Positions 41,802 through 51,600 of a stretch of 64,000 bases of DNA are shown piece after piece (the stretch's first letter is position 1; each line of letters begins with the position of its first letter). The stretch covers positions 186,001-250,000 of the forward strand of contig NZ_CP029043.1 of assembly GCF_003074055.1 (NCBI RefSeq), read 5' to 3'. The position numbers were made by a program, and so were the translations under genes. A model generated the notes under the pieces. It did not search any database. It was given only the letters and a program-made list of their open reading frames with translations, and had not been told where the DNA came from. Origin of the DNA: Streptomyces nigra. GTDB taxonomy: Bacteria > Actinomycetota > Actinomycetes > Streptomycetales > Streptomycetaceae.

Positions 41802-42413
41802 TCAGGCAGCGGCCTTGAGCGTGTCGGCGATCCGCACGACGCGTTCGGCTTGGATGCGGGCGGCGGTGCGGGTGGTGGTGTCGACGGGGTTGGTGCCCTG
41901 GCCGTCGGCGTGGGAGGTGCCGTAGGGGTTGCCGTCGGTGAACTTGGCGGGGTCGGTGAAGCCGGGGCTGACGACGATGCCGCCGAAGTGGTGGACGGAG
42001 TTGTACAGGGCGAGCAGCGTGGACTCGTGGCCGGCGTGGGCCGTGGCGGTGGAGACGAAGCCGCTGTAGACCTTGTCGGCGAGCTTGCCCTGGGCCCACA
42101 GGCCGCCGAGGGTGTCGATGAACTGCTTGAGCTGGGAGGAGACGTTGCCGAAGCGGGTGGGGGTGCCGAAGATGACGGCGTCCGCCCATTCGATGTCCTC
42201 GGGTGTGGCCTCGGGGAGGTTCGCGGTGGCGGCGTGGTTGGCGGCCCAGGCGGGGTTGGAGTCGATGGCCGCTCGGGGAGCGAGTTCGGCGACCCTGAGC
42301 AGTCGTACGTCGGCGCCCGCCTTGACACCGGCGTCGTGGAGTTCCTTGGCGATCTCCGTGATGGTGCCGGTGGAGGAGTAGAAGACGACTGCGAGCTTGA
42401 CGGGAGTGGACAC
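41802..42413 (-). CDS. wrbA: NAD(P)H:quinone oxidoreductase, WrbA family, copy 2
   Basis: Flavodoxin-fold quinone reductase of 203 residues, the normal family length. Residues 4-192 are encoded by DNA identical to copy 1 apart from one silent base. Start is GTG 42413 (MSTPVKLAVVFYS) instead of the ATG of copy 1; the C-terminus is RIADTLKAAA without the extra tail. Two GACCGGTC operators lie upstream (42452, 42473), the second identical to the copy 1 operator. Expected role: two-electron quinone reduction under electrophile stress. Confidence 0.93.
   Translation of the reverse strand: MSTPVKLAVVFYSSTGTITEIAKELHDAGVKAGADVRLLRVAELAPRAAIDSNPAWAANHAATANLPEATPEDIEWADAVIFGTPTRFGNVSSQLKQFIDTLGGLWAQGKLADKVYSGFVSTATAHAGHESTLLALYNSVHHFGGIVVSPGFTDPAKFTDGNPYGTSHADGQGTNPVDTTTRTAARIQAERVVRIADTLKAAA
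41830..42405 (-). repeat. 576-bp direct repeat, right copy (within wrbA copy 2)
   Basis: Matches 773-1348 at 575 of 576 positions, same orientation. Flanking bases on both sides are different. Confidence 0.97.
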
Positions 42414-42451
42414 GAAGAGCCTCCATCGAAGGGGTGTTTTTCGGCGCCACT

Positions 42452-42467
42452 AGGCGACCGGTCTCCT
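42452..42467. promoter_or_regulatory. Operator AGGCGACCGGTCTCCT upstream of wrbA copy 2
   Basis: Inner member of a pair of GACCGGTC palindromes spaced 21 bp (two helical turns) centre to centre, suggesting cooperative dimers. Confidence 0.7.
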
Positions 42468-42472
42468 AAGCT

Positions 42473-42488
42473 AGACGACCGGTCGCCT
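42473..42488. promoter_or_regulatory. Operator AGACGACCGGTCGCCT upstream of wrbA copy 2
   Basis: Identical to the 1411 site upstream of copy 1 and extended to TAGACGACCGGTCGCCTA here. Confidence 0.78.
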
Positions 42489-43004
42489 AATCGCAAGCGA
42501 GGGGTCTCGGGGATTCACTCGTCCGGCACGTCACCCTGCGGTCGGCCAGACGGGCGACGGCTCGCCGGCGGGTCCACGCCCGCGTCGAGCCCGCTTCGGG
42601 GGCCCACCTCGACCCCCGGGAAGCACTCCCCTCGGTACGGGTCGCAGTCGGCGCCCGCGGTGTCGAAGCCGTCCGACGGCGGAAGCGCCTACTGCGAGCG
42701 GGCACCCACCGGCCCACCCGAGGCTCCTCGGCCGGGCGCGCGGAGCACGATCCAGGGCGCCCGAGCCGGGTCGCACGGCGTACAGCAGGGCACCGGCTGC
42801 GCGGCCCGTTCGTACGCGGCGGCCGGGGCGACACAGAACCCGCCAGGCCCTGCCGTCTGGATCACACCGACAGAGAGGTACGGCGCCAGTCGACCGACCC
42901 GAACGGCGTCTGGTGCGCGCAGCCGCGAGGCGCGAGCGACGACAACGCGGCAGATGTGCGGCCACGCCCCGCGAGGCCCGGAAGATCCAGACGACAGGGC
43001 CTGA
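42489..43004. other. Non-coding stretch, probable element debris
   Basis: No gene supported. Open frames on both strands give Arg/Gly/Ala low-complexity products. The stretch GACAACGCGGCAGATGTGCG (about 42939-42958) faintly resembles the interior of the 16813 MITE and may be another decayed copy. Confidence 0.45.
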
Positions 43005-43170
43005 GAGCTCCGAACAACAGTGGAGCCCGATCAGTTCGCGGCGTCTGACGCGTGCGATCGCAAGACGCCGGAAGCCCCTGGTAGCGGGGCTACCAGAGGC
43101 TTTCGGCAACGCGGCGAGCGTGCGGGCCAGGCGTCACGAGCTGATCGGGCTCCACTCTCGTTCGGAGCTC
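43005..43170. mobile_element. 166-bp foldback palindromic element
   Basis: The two halves are imperfect inverted copies of each other. The ends GAGCTCCGAAC (43005-43015) and GTTCGGAGCTC (43160-43170) are perfect, TGGAGCCCGATCAG pairs with CTGATCGGGCTCCA, and the centre is a hairpin AGCCCCTGGTAGC-GGG-GCTACCAGAGGCT. There is no coding capacity. It looks like a MITE or foldback element; no target duplication was recognised. Confidence 0.6.
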
Positions 43171-43174
43171 CAGG

Positions 43175-43297
43175 TCGTGTCCGTAAAGTCGCGTCGTCCG
43201 CCCGTAGGGCGGGCCGAGCGGCGTCCGGTGCGACCCGACAACGCGGCGAGGTGCCGTAGCCGGCGTCGCGCGCCCGCCGGGCATCACGGGACAGCCC
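43175..43297. mobile_element. Partial second copy of the IS5-like MITE
   Basis: The right end is CCGGGCATCACGGGACAGCC followed by C (43277-43297), and about 70 bp inward match the right half of the 16813 element (shared GACAACRCGGCGAGGTGC..GTCGCGCGCCCGCC). A CCGCCC/GGGCGG hairpin stands where that element has its internal hairpin. The left terminal repeat is missing, perhaps removed by the foldback element next to it. As in the first copy, the end abuts the stop codon of a minus-strand gene. Confidence 0.65.
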
Positions 43298-43298
43298 T

Positions 43299-43871
43299 TT
43301 AGCGGAGGAGCCGGTCGAAAACGGCCCGGAAGAACGCGTCCACGGGCGCCGACGACTTGTCGACACGTGCCGCGATCAGAGTCCCTTCCCAGGCGCTGAG
43401 AATGAACAGTGCGGTGGCCCCGGCGTCCAGCGAACCGTCCAGGTCACCCGCCTCCTGAGCCTCGACGAGCAGCCGGCGCAGCCGGTCGGCCCAGCCGTCG
43501 AAGCCCTGCTTGGCCGCGGACCGGATCTCCTCGTTGTGGTCGGCGACCTCGGCGCCGAAGTTGCCCACCAGGCAGCCTCGGACGAAACCGTTGTCCACCG
43601 TGTCCCTGCTCAGGTACTCGAAGTGTGCCCGCAGCCGCTCCAGCGGTGGACGATCGGGCGACGTGAGCAGGTCGAAGCGCAAGGTGTCCGCGTACCGGCT
43701 CAGCGCCTCCAGGGCGCTGTCCTCCTTGCTGGAGAAGTGGTTGTAGAACGACCCCTTGGGCACTCCCGCGGCCTTGGTGATGTCGTTGATACCCGTGGCG
43801 TTGAAGCCCCGAGCATGGAACTGACGGAAGGCCGCCTCGGCGATCTCCTCGCGCTTGGACGCTCGCCCCAT
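43299..43871 (-). CDS. TetR-family regulator, LmrA/YxaF/AcuR-like, second copy
   Basis: Repressor of 190 residues: IAEAAFRQFHARGFNATGINDITKAAGVPKGSFYNHFSSKEDSALEALSRYADTLRFDLLTS. The PKGSFYNHFSSKE motif groups it with the gene at 30208. An ideal AGGAGGTGA is 6 bp before ATG 43871. It is divergent from a zinc alcohol dehydrogenase; the shared region has AGACGACCG-containing sites at 43963 and 44099. Candidate regulator of the GACCGGTC regulon. The gene end abuts the MITE remnant. Confidence 0.92.
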   Translation of the reverse strand: MGRASKREEIAEAAFRQFHARGFNATGINDITKAAGVPKGSFYNHFSSKEDSALEALSRYADTLRFDLLTSPDRPPLERLRAHFEYLSRDTVDNGFVRGCLVGNFGAEVADHNEEIRSAAKQGFDGWADRLRRLLVEAQEAGDLDGSLDAGATALFILSAWEGTLIAARVDKSSAPVDAFFRAVFDRLLR

Positions 43872-43962
43872 GCAGCTCACCTCCTGTGACAGTGCCTGAT
43901 CGCCGGGTCACCGGGCCGTCGCCGCGGCGACGGGGAGCGGGCCAGGGGATCCACGATGGTCG

Positions 43963-43978
43963 AGACGACCGACCACTT
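43963..43978. promoter_or_regulatory. Operator AGACGACCGACCACTT near the TetR gene
   Basis: It carries the conserved half AGACGACCG, 92 bp upstream of the TetR start; the second half is degenerate. Confidence 0.55.
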
Positions 43979-44098
43979 CACTGTACGCGCCGCAGTCACT
44001 CCCACGTCACCGCGGCCGGCTCCACGCTGCCTGAGCGGTCACCGACATCACGAGGCACAGAGGAAGGGGACCTCGTCGAGCATGGGTTATCGTGTTTA

Positions 44099-44114
44099 AG
44101 ACGACCGGTCATTT
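44099..44114. promoter_or_regulatory. Operator AGACGACCGGTCATTT upstream of alcohol dehydrogenase
   Basis: Matches the first 12 bases of the 1411 site exactly, 115 bp before the ADH start. Confidence 0.68.
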
Positions 44115-44228
44115 TCAAGTGCCGTGCTCGCCGGGACCCGTCGTGGGCTCCCGCTGGGCCGAAGCCGCCACCGCTTGCCGAACCGAGTCCGTCCACACCC
44201 GCCGCACCAACGACACACAGGAGCCACC

Positions 44229-45248
44229 ATGTCCACGTACCGGGCCTTCGAGGCCACCGGCGTCCACAACCTGCAGTCGGTCGAACGCGAACTGACCGAC
44301 CCCGCACCGGGCCAGGTGCGTCTGCGCGTCGAGGCCTGCGGGATCTGCCACACCGACGTGCTGGCCATAGAGGGCCTGCGGGCCGACCCCTCACACCCCG
44401 TGGTCCCCGGCCACGAGATCGTCGGCGTCATCGACGCGGTCGGCGCCGGGGTGACCACCTGGCAGGTCGGCGACCGGGTGGGCGTCGGCTTCCTGAACGG
44501 GCAGTGCTGGGAGTGCGATCCCTGCCGCCGGGGCGACTTCGTCAACTGCCTCAACCAGGAGCAGACGGGGACGACCATCGACGGCGGCTACGCCGAGGTC
44601 GCCTACGCCCGGGCGAGCGGGCTGGTGCGCATCCCCGAAGGCATCTCCGCGATCGACGCCGCTCCCCTGCTGTGCGCGGGCCTGACCACCTTCATCGCCC
44701 TCCAGCAGGGGCCGGCCCGGGCGGGTGCCCTCGTCGCGGTGCAGGGCATCGGCGGCCTGGGCCACCTGGCCCTGCAGTACGCGCGCACCCTCGGCTACCG
44801 GGTGGCCGCCATTGCCCGCGGCCCCGAGAAGGAGGCCTACGCGCGGAAGTTGGGCGCCCACGTCTACATCGACAGCACCAGCACCGACCCCGGGGCCGAA
44901 CTGGCCGCTCTGGGCGGGGCGTCCATCATCATCGCCACCGCATCCAGCGGCGCCTCGATGAACCCGCTGGTCCGCGGACTCGCCCCGAACGGCAAGCTGG
45001 TCGTGGTCGGAGCGGCGCCCGACCCGCTGACCATCGCCACCCCGGACCTCATCTTCGGCACGCGCTCGGTCATGGGCAGCCTGACCGGGACCGCGATCGA
45101 GAACGAGGACAACCTGGCCTTCAGCCTGGCCAACGACATCCGGCCCCGTGTCGAGGTCATGGACTTCGACCGGGCGGCCGAGGCCTACGAGCGGATGCTG
45201 TCGGGTCAGGCACGATTCCGCGTCGTGCTCGACGTCACGGCGGCCTGA
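44229..45248 (+). CDS. Zinc-dependent alcohol dehydrogenase
   Basis: Medium-chain dehydrogenase of 339 residues: STYRAFEATGVHNLQSVERELTDPAPGQVRLRVEACGICHTDVLA and PGHEIVG (catalytic zinc), GQCWECDPCRRGDFVNC (structural zinc), LVAVQGIGGLGHLALQYARTLGYRVAAIARGPEKEAYARKLGAHVYID (cofactor). Similar in plan to the ADH at 35585. Probably controlled by the divergent TetR through 44099/43963. Likely acts on small aldehydes, perhaps lipid-derived electrophiles (inference). Confidence 0.93.
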   Translation: MSTYRAFEATGVHNLQSVERELTDPAPGQVRLRVEACGICHTDVLAIEGLRADPSHPVVPGHEIVGVIDAVGAGVTTWQVGDRVGVGFLNGQCWECDPCRRGDFVNCLNQEQTGTTIDGGYAEVAYARASGLVRIPEGISAIDAAPLLCAGLTTFIALQQGPARAGALVAVQGIGGLGHLALQYARTLGYRVAAIARGPEKEAYARKLGAHVYIDSTSTDPGAELAALGGASIIIATASSGASMNPLVRGLAPNGKLVVVGAAPDPLTIATPDLIFGTRSVMGSLTGTAIENEDNLAFSLANDIRPRVEVMDFDRAAEAYERMLSGQARFRVVLDVTAA

Positions 45249-45256
45249 CGGGCGGG

Positions 45257-45291
45257 TACTGCCTGCCGGACACGGTCCCCGGCGGGCAGTA
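45257..45291 (+). terminator. Terminator of the alcohol dehydrogenase gene
   Basis: TACTGCCTGCCGG (45257-45269) pairs with CCGGCGGGCAGTA (45279-45291) with one G-U-type mismatch, 9 bp after the stop. Confidence 0.75.
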
Positions 45292-45623
45292 GCCGCAATC
45301 GCGCCCGCAACACCCCGCCGGGGCCGGTCGTTCGCTGCGGGCGCGTCGCGGCCCCAGGGGCGCGGGCGTTGGCGCGGATCGCTGTCGCGGACATTCGACG
45401 TCGGGCGGCAGACGCACGGGGTGCCCACCCCCAAGCCACCGAACCCCTCACCCCGTTGCGCACACGCTGTACAGATTCCGTGCGTCTTCCGTATACCTTC
45501 TCCGCGTCTCATCGAGTACGGTCATCCACGCGCCGGCGTGATCCCGTCGAGTTGCCCGTGATTGCGTTGAGTTGGTCCCCGTCTCGCACCGAGTTGTTGC
45601 ATGCGTGCGATCAGGTTGCTGAC
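45292..45623. other. Intergenic region upstream of the GH92 fusion gene
   Basis: No gene. Composition becomes AT-richer after 45450, as expected for promoter DNA leading to the LacI-type operator at 45625. Confidence 0.5.
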
Positions 45624-45624
45624 T

Positions 45625-45636
45625 GACAACGTTGTC
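45625..45636. promoter_or_regulatory. LacI-type operator GACAACGTTGTC
   Basis: Perfect 12-bp palindrome within TGACAACGTTGTCG. The central CG and the TGACAACGTTGTCA-like form are what LacI-family sugar regulators of Streptomyces bind (family knowledge). It is 58 bp before the GTG start. No lacI gene is in this window. Confidence 0.72.
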
Positions 45637-45693
45637 GCATGTCGCACCGCGGGGTCGCTCCACGCGTGCACACCGCGACGCAGGAGAGACAAC

Positions 45694-48600
45694 GTGCCCG
45701 TCAGATCCGTCAGATCTCATCACCCCTTGCCCCGCGTGGTTCCGCCCGGAGCCGCCCGTCGCCGTCGCAGGCCGCTGCGCGCCGCGGTGGCCGCGCTGCT
45801 CGCCGGCGCGCTGGGGATCGGCGTACTGACGGGTGGCGGCGCTGCCGCCGCGGTGCCCGTCGCGGGCGCCTCCGCCGGGTCCTCGGGGATGTCCGGCGGC
45901 ACCGACTACGCCCAGCTCGTCGACCCGTTCGTGTCGACCGCCGGTGACGACGGCAACGACCTGCCGGGCGCCCAGTCGCCCCACGGTCTGGCCAAGGTCA
46001 ATCCGCTGACGACGCCGAAGCGCAACCACACCGGGTACGACTACAACGAGGACCACATCGCCGGGTTCACGGCGACGAACCTCGACGGTGTCGGTGGTTC
46101 CGGCGGCGGTGGTGACCTGCTCGTCGTCCCGACCTCGGTGCAGTACGACAAGCGGCCCGCCCCCAGCACGTACGCGCACCCGTTCAGCCACAAGGACGAG
46201 ACGGCGACACCCGGTCACTACCAGGTGGGCCTCGGGTCCGTCTCCGGTACCGCCTCGGCGGTCACGCAGGACTCCGGCACCATCGACGCCGAGATGACCA
46301 CGACGACGCGCACCGCGCTCGAGCGGTACCGCTTCCCCGCCGGGTCGAAGCCGAAGCTCGTCCTCGACCTCGCCAACAACTACACCAGCCGCACCCGTTC
46401 GACCCTCAAGGCGACGACGCTGGCCGACGGGACCACCGCGATCGGCGGGCTCATCGCAGGGTCGTTCAACGGTGCCGCGTACCAGCTGTACTACCACGCC
46501 ACCACGAACGTCCCCGTGACCTCCCTGAAGACCTGGGGCAAGGACGGCACGCTGAGCGCCGCGACCGCGCAGGACGGCACGGACACCGGTGCCGTGCTCG
46601 CCTTCGACCCGTCCGACGGCGACGACATCGAACTGCGTATCACCCTGTCGCCGATCAGCGCCGAGCAGGCCACGACCGACCAGCGCGACGAGGTGGACGG
46701 CCGCACCTTCGACGAGGTGCGCGCGGCCGCGAAGGCGGAGTGGAACGCCGCGCTCGGCGCCGTCGACGTACGGGCCTCGGCGAAGTCCGACCCCGGGTCG
46801 ACGCTCACCAAGCAGTTCTACACGCACCTGTACCGCATGTACGCGCTGCCCGTGAACGCCACCAGCACCAGCGGTACGTACCGCGGCGCGGACGGAGCGG
46901 TGCACAAGGCGAACGGCTTCACGTACTACGACGGCTGGTCCACCTGGGACGACTTCCGCAAGTACTCCGTCGAGGCGTACATCGACCCGGCCGCCTACCG
47001 GGACATGATCCAGTCGCTGATCGTGCTCTTCGCCGACCAGCGCGCCTCCGGCAAGAGCCTGAGCAGCCTGACCCATTCGGTGCCGACCGTGCGCTGGGAG
47101 CGTTCGGCGGTGCTGGTCGCGGACGCGCTGTCGAAGGGGTTCAAGGACTTCGACCGGCTCGACGAGGCGTACCCGGCGCTGCTGGCGTACTCCGGCTACT
47201 ACACGGGTGCGCAGCTGCGGCAGGGATACGTCGCCGGTGACCCCGGTACGACCGTGCAGCGCGGCTACGACCAGTGGGCGCTGTCCGTCATCGCCGACGC
47301 GCTCGGCAAGAAGGACGACGCGAAGAAGCTGCGCGCGCAGGCGACCATGGCGATCGACAACCTCGTGAAGCCCGGGGCGTGGACCGCGGGTGACGGGACG
47401 AAGGTCGGTCTGCTCACCCCGCGCGCCGCGAACGGCGACTGGCAGGGCGCCGACTACGAGAAGTTCGAGGCGGCCGGTCTCTACCAGGGCACGCTGTGGC
47501 AGTACCACTGGTACGACGCCTACGACATGGACGGTCTCATCGAAGCCATGGGCGGCGCGGAGGCCGGCAAGGCCGCGATCCGGCACATGTTCGGCGAGGA
47601 CTCCACCGTCGACGACGGCTCGACCATGCTGCACTCCAACGCCAACGAGATCGACCTGCAGGCCCCCTACCTCTTCAACTACGTCGGCGAGCCGAGCCTG
47701 ACGCAGAAGTGGGTCCGGGCCATCTACACGAGCGCCACCTGGAACCGGTACATCGCGACCGGCTCCACGAACGAAGCGCCCAGCTCCGGCGGCGAGTTCC
47801 GCCCGCCGGTCAAGACGCAGGTCTACAAGCTGGCCCCGGACGGCTTCCTGCCGACCATGGACAACGACGCAGGCACCATGTCGACCATGTTCGTCGCGGC
47901 CGCCCTGGGTCTGTTCCCCGTGACCGCGGGCTCCAGCCAGTTCCAGATCGGCAGCCCGTTCTTCGACTCCACGAAGATCACCTATGGCAACGGTGCCTCG
48001 TTCACCGTGAAGGCCGACGGGGTGTCGCCGAGCAACTACTACATCCAGAACGCGACCCTCGACGGCAAGCGGTTCGGCAACACCTGGCTCGACTACTCGC
48101 AGATCGTCTCCGGTGGGACGCTCGCGTTCTCCATGGGTTCCAAGCCCTCCCAGTGGGGCGCCCGCACCGAGCCCGCGTACTCGCTGAGCACCGACTCCGG
48201 TGACAGTGACTCGGGTTCGGAGAAGGGCAGGACCCTCGTGTCCGCCCGGCCGGGCATCGTCGACACGGCCGCGGACGGCACCGTCGACGGCAGCGTGCGG
48301 CTCACCCTGGATGGACCGGCGTCGTTCGCCGCCCGCAAGGGCACCAGTCTCACCAAGACCGGCGCGGCGAGTGTGTCCGGACTGCCGAAGGGCGTGACGG
48401 CGGACCTCCGTGTCACCGGCAAGAAGACGGCCACGCTGGCCCTCACCGGCACCACCGAGGTCGACGCACGCTTCGGCATCACCTTCCGCGACGCGGCCTT
48501 CGCCCACGGCGTTCCCGCCTCTTCGGTGAGCGGCACCGGGACATCCCCGACCGACCCGCTGCGCGTCTCCGCCGCCGCGGTCCACCGCAAGGCCCTGGAC

Positions 48601-51600
48601 GCGCTCGTGGACCAGGCGTCGCTCGTGCGCGGCGGCAACTACTCGGACGGTTCCTGGACCGTGTTCCGGGCGGCGCTCGAACGCGCCCGCACCGTCCTCG
48701 CGGACCGCGCCTCCGCGGCGGGCACCCTCATGGCCGCGTACGACGCGCTGCGCTCCGCCATCGACGCGCTCACCCTCGACGAGGGCGGTTACGCCGTCCT
48801 GCAGGCCGAGTCGCCCGACGAGAAGGAGGGCCCCAGCCTCACCAGCGAGCGCAACAACTCGGACGGCAACCTCGGCGGTGTGACCGAGGGCTCGTGGGAA
48901 CGCTTCACCAAGCTGGACTTCGGCGGTGTCGCCCCGCGCAGCGTGTCCGTGCGCTACGCCAACTCGCAGGCGACGAACGCGAAGCCGAGCAGTGTCGACG
49001 TCCACGCCGGCACCGCCGACGGGCCCGTCGTCGCCACCGTCTCGCTGCCCGGAACCGGTGGCTGGCAGTACTGGAGCACCGTGCAGGCCGCCATCACCGA
49101 CCCGGAGGCCCTGCTGGCCGCGAAGAGCGCGACGTTCGTCTTCCACGCACCGCCCGGCCAGCAGTGGGTGGCGAACTTCGACTGGCACCAGTTCTCGCCG
49201 TACGAGCTGTCCACGTCCCCCACGACCTCGCTCGCCACACTGACCGCGGTCAACAGCACGGCGACCGGCGACGGTTCGCTGCCGCTGAAGCTCGGCAACG
49301 GCATCTTCGAGAACGTGACGAACGGCGCGTGGGCGCAGTGGAAGGACATCGCCCTGCGCAACGGCGCGGACACCGTCACCGTCCGCTATGACAAGCCCCA
49401 GTCGCGGGCGGCGTCGGACTCGCACATCGAGCTGCGCCTGGGTTCGAAGGACGGCGAGAAGCACGTCGACATCCCCCTCGACTACACCGGTTCGGGATGG
49501 GGCACCATCGCCACCACGTCCGTCCATCTCGACCCGAGCGTCTTCGCCGGCGTCCAGGACGTGTACGCGGTGTTCGTCTCCGGCACGCACTCCGATGCTC
49601 AGCCGTACGTCGGCAACGTCTACTCGCTGACCGTGACGCAGAACGCCGACACCCCCGTGGGCTTCGACGCCACCGCGTTCCGCTCGCACAGCGGGGGCGG
49701 CCTGAAGAGCGAGCCGGTCGGGTGGACCGGTTCGGGGTCCACCACCAACCTCGGCGGGACCTACGACGGAGCCTGGCTGGACTACGGGACCATCGACTTC
49801 GGCAGTTCCCCGAAGAACACCGTCACGATCAGCTACGTCAACAACTCGGCGCGCTGCGGCACGAATTCCGCCGTCGAGCTCTACCTCGGTTCGTTCGACG
49901 CGGCGAACCCCCGGACGCCGTACGCGACCGTGCCGCTGCCGGTGACGGGGAGCGCGTGGTCGGCGGGCGGGACGACGAGCCTGACGCTGCCCGAGGCGAT
50001 CACCGGCGAGCACGCCGTGCATCTGCGGCTGGTGACGACCCCGGACGCCTCGCACCCGTACGTCGCGAACCTGGCCCGGTTCACCTTCGCCCACGTCGAG
50101 GAGCCCGCCGAGACGGACAGGTCCGCGCTGCGGAAGGCGATCGAGCGGTTCGAGGGCCTCTCCGATGACGCGGAGCGCTACGGCACGATCGACTTCGGTG
50201 TGTTCCTGCGGGAACTCGCGGCGGCACGCGCCCTCGTCGACGCCGAGGACGCGACGCAGCTCGAGGCCGACGCGCACACGCGCAGCCTCACCCTCGCGGC
50301 CAACCAGCTCGTCCCGCTGCCGCGGCTGAAGCTGGAGGACCTGGTCGCGACCGCGTCGGCCGTAGTGGACGACCGCTACACCGACGCCTCGTGGACGGCG
50401 TTCACCACGGCACTCGCCGAGGCGAAGACCGCGATCGCGGCGGACAAGGCCACGGACGAGACACTCAACGCCCGTTACGAGGCACTGCGCAACGCCATGT
50501 CCGCGCTCAAGGCCAAACCGAAGACGGTGCCGGCCGCGCCGGACGCCGTGTCGGCGACCTCGTCCGGTTCGAGCCTGACCGTCGCCTGGGCGGCGCCCGA
50601 GGACACCGGCGGCTCACGGGTCGTCGCCTACAAGGTCACGCTCAACGACGGCCACGAGGTCAGGATCGACGACCCGGACAGCCGGAGCACGACGTTCACC
50701 TGGCTGCGGCCCGGCAGGACGTACACGGCGCGCGTCCAGGCGGTGAACGCCTACGGCGCCTCCCGGCCGAGCGCCGCCACCGCACCCGTGGTGATCGGCG
50801 GCGGCACCCCGCAGAAGCCGGGCGTGACGTCCGTGACCACCGACGGCACGCAGGTCCGTGTGACCTGGCAGGCGGCGGGTGACGGCGGCTTCCCGGTCAT
50901 CGGCTACACCGTGGCCCTCGGCGACGGCACCACCGCGCACGTCTCCCCCACGGCGGACACGGCACTGCTCACGGCCAAGAACCGGGGCAAGGCGCACACC
51001 GCCACCGTCACGGCCGTCACCCTCGCCGGGACCTCCGACGAACGACCCGAGGCCACCCCGGTGACCACCGGCTCGGCCGCCGCGACTGCGGCCCCGGCGT
51101 ACGAGCCGTCGCCCTTCCCGGACGACGTACTCGACGCCACCTACGCGTCCGACAAGTGGCCGGGCACGGATGGCGGGACGGGCTACTTCCAGGGCCTGCT
51201 GAACGGGTTCAAGGACCTCGGCTCCGGCGTCCTCGCCGCCGACACCAAGGTGCCGGGCGGCACCCCGCTCACCGCCGAGAACGACAAGATCGCCGTACGC
51301 ATCAACAACGCGGCGACCCAGAAGGGGGTGGACCGGGCCGTGGTCGACGCGGCCAACAGCTCCACCATCACGATGGCGGACGGTCTCGGCTCCCGGCTCG
51401 GCCCGCTCTACCTGGACGCGCTGAAGGGCGGCCGGCTGCCGAAGACCAGTGCGCTGTTCTCCCGCGTCACCAAGGGCCTCGACCTGGGCGGCGCGGCCAA
51501 GGACCACTACGGCTACCAGCGTCCGTACGTGCGGCTCGGGTTCGTCGGCGACGGCGGCGCCATCTACGAGTCGCAGGACCGCTCCTACGGCGGCCTCACC

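Noticed and set aside
42531..43109. 192-codon minus-strand open frame between wrbA copy 2 and the TetR gene
   Set aside because: Arg/Gly-rich with no family, and it runs through one arm of the foldback element; treated as non-coding.
43005..43301. Repeated palindromes considered as a possible CRISPR array or origin
   Set aside because: Units are not regularly spaced direct repeats with unique spacers, and no cas genes or DnaA-box clusters are present; a foldback/MITE explanation fits better.
45448..50277. A 1609-codon open frame on the minus strand, antisense to the GH92 fusion gene
   Set aside because: Composition is Arg/Val/Gly-rich with no domain, and it mirrors the codon structure of the real plus-strand gene; such shadows are usual at this GC content.
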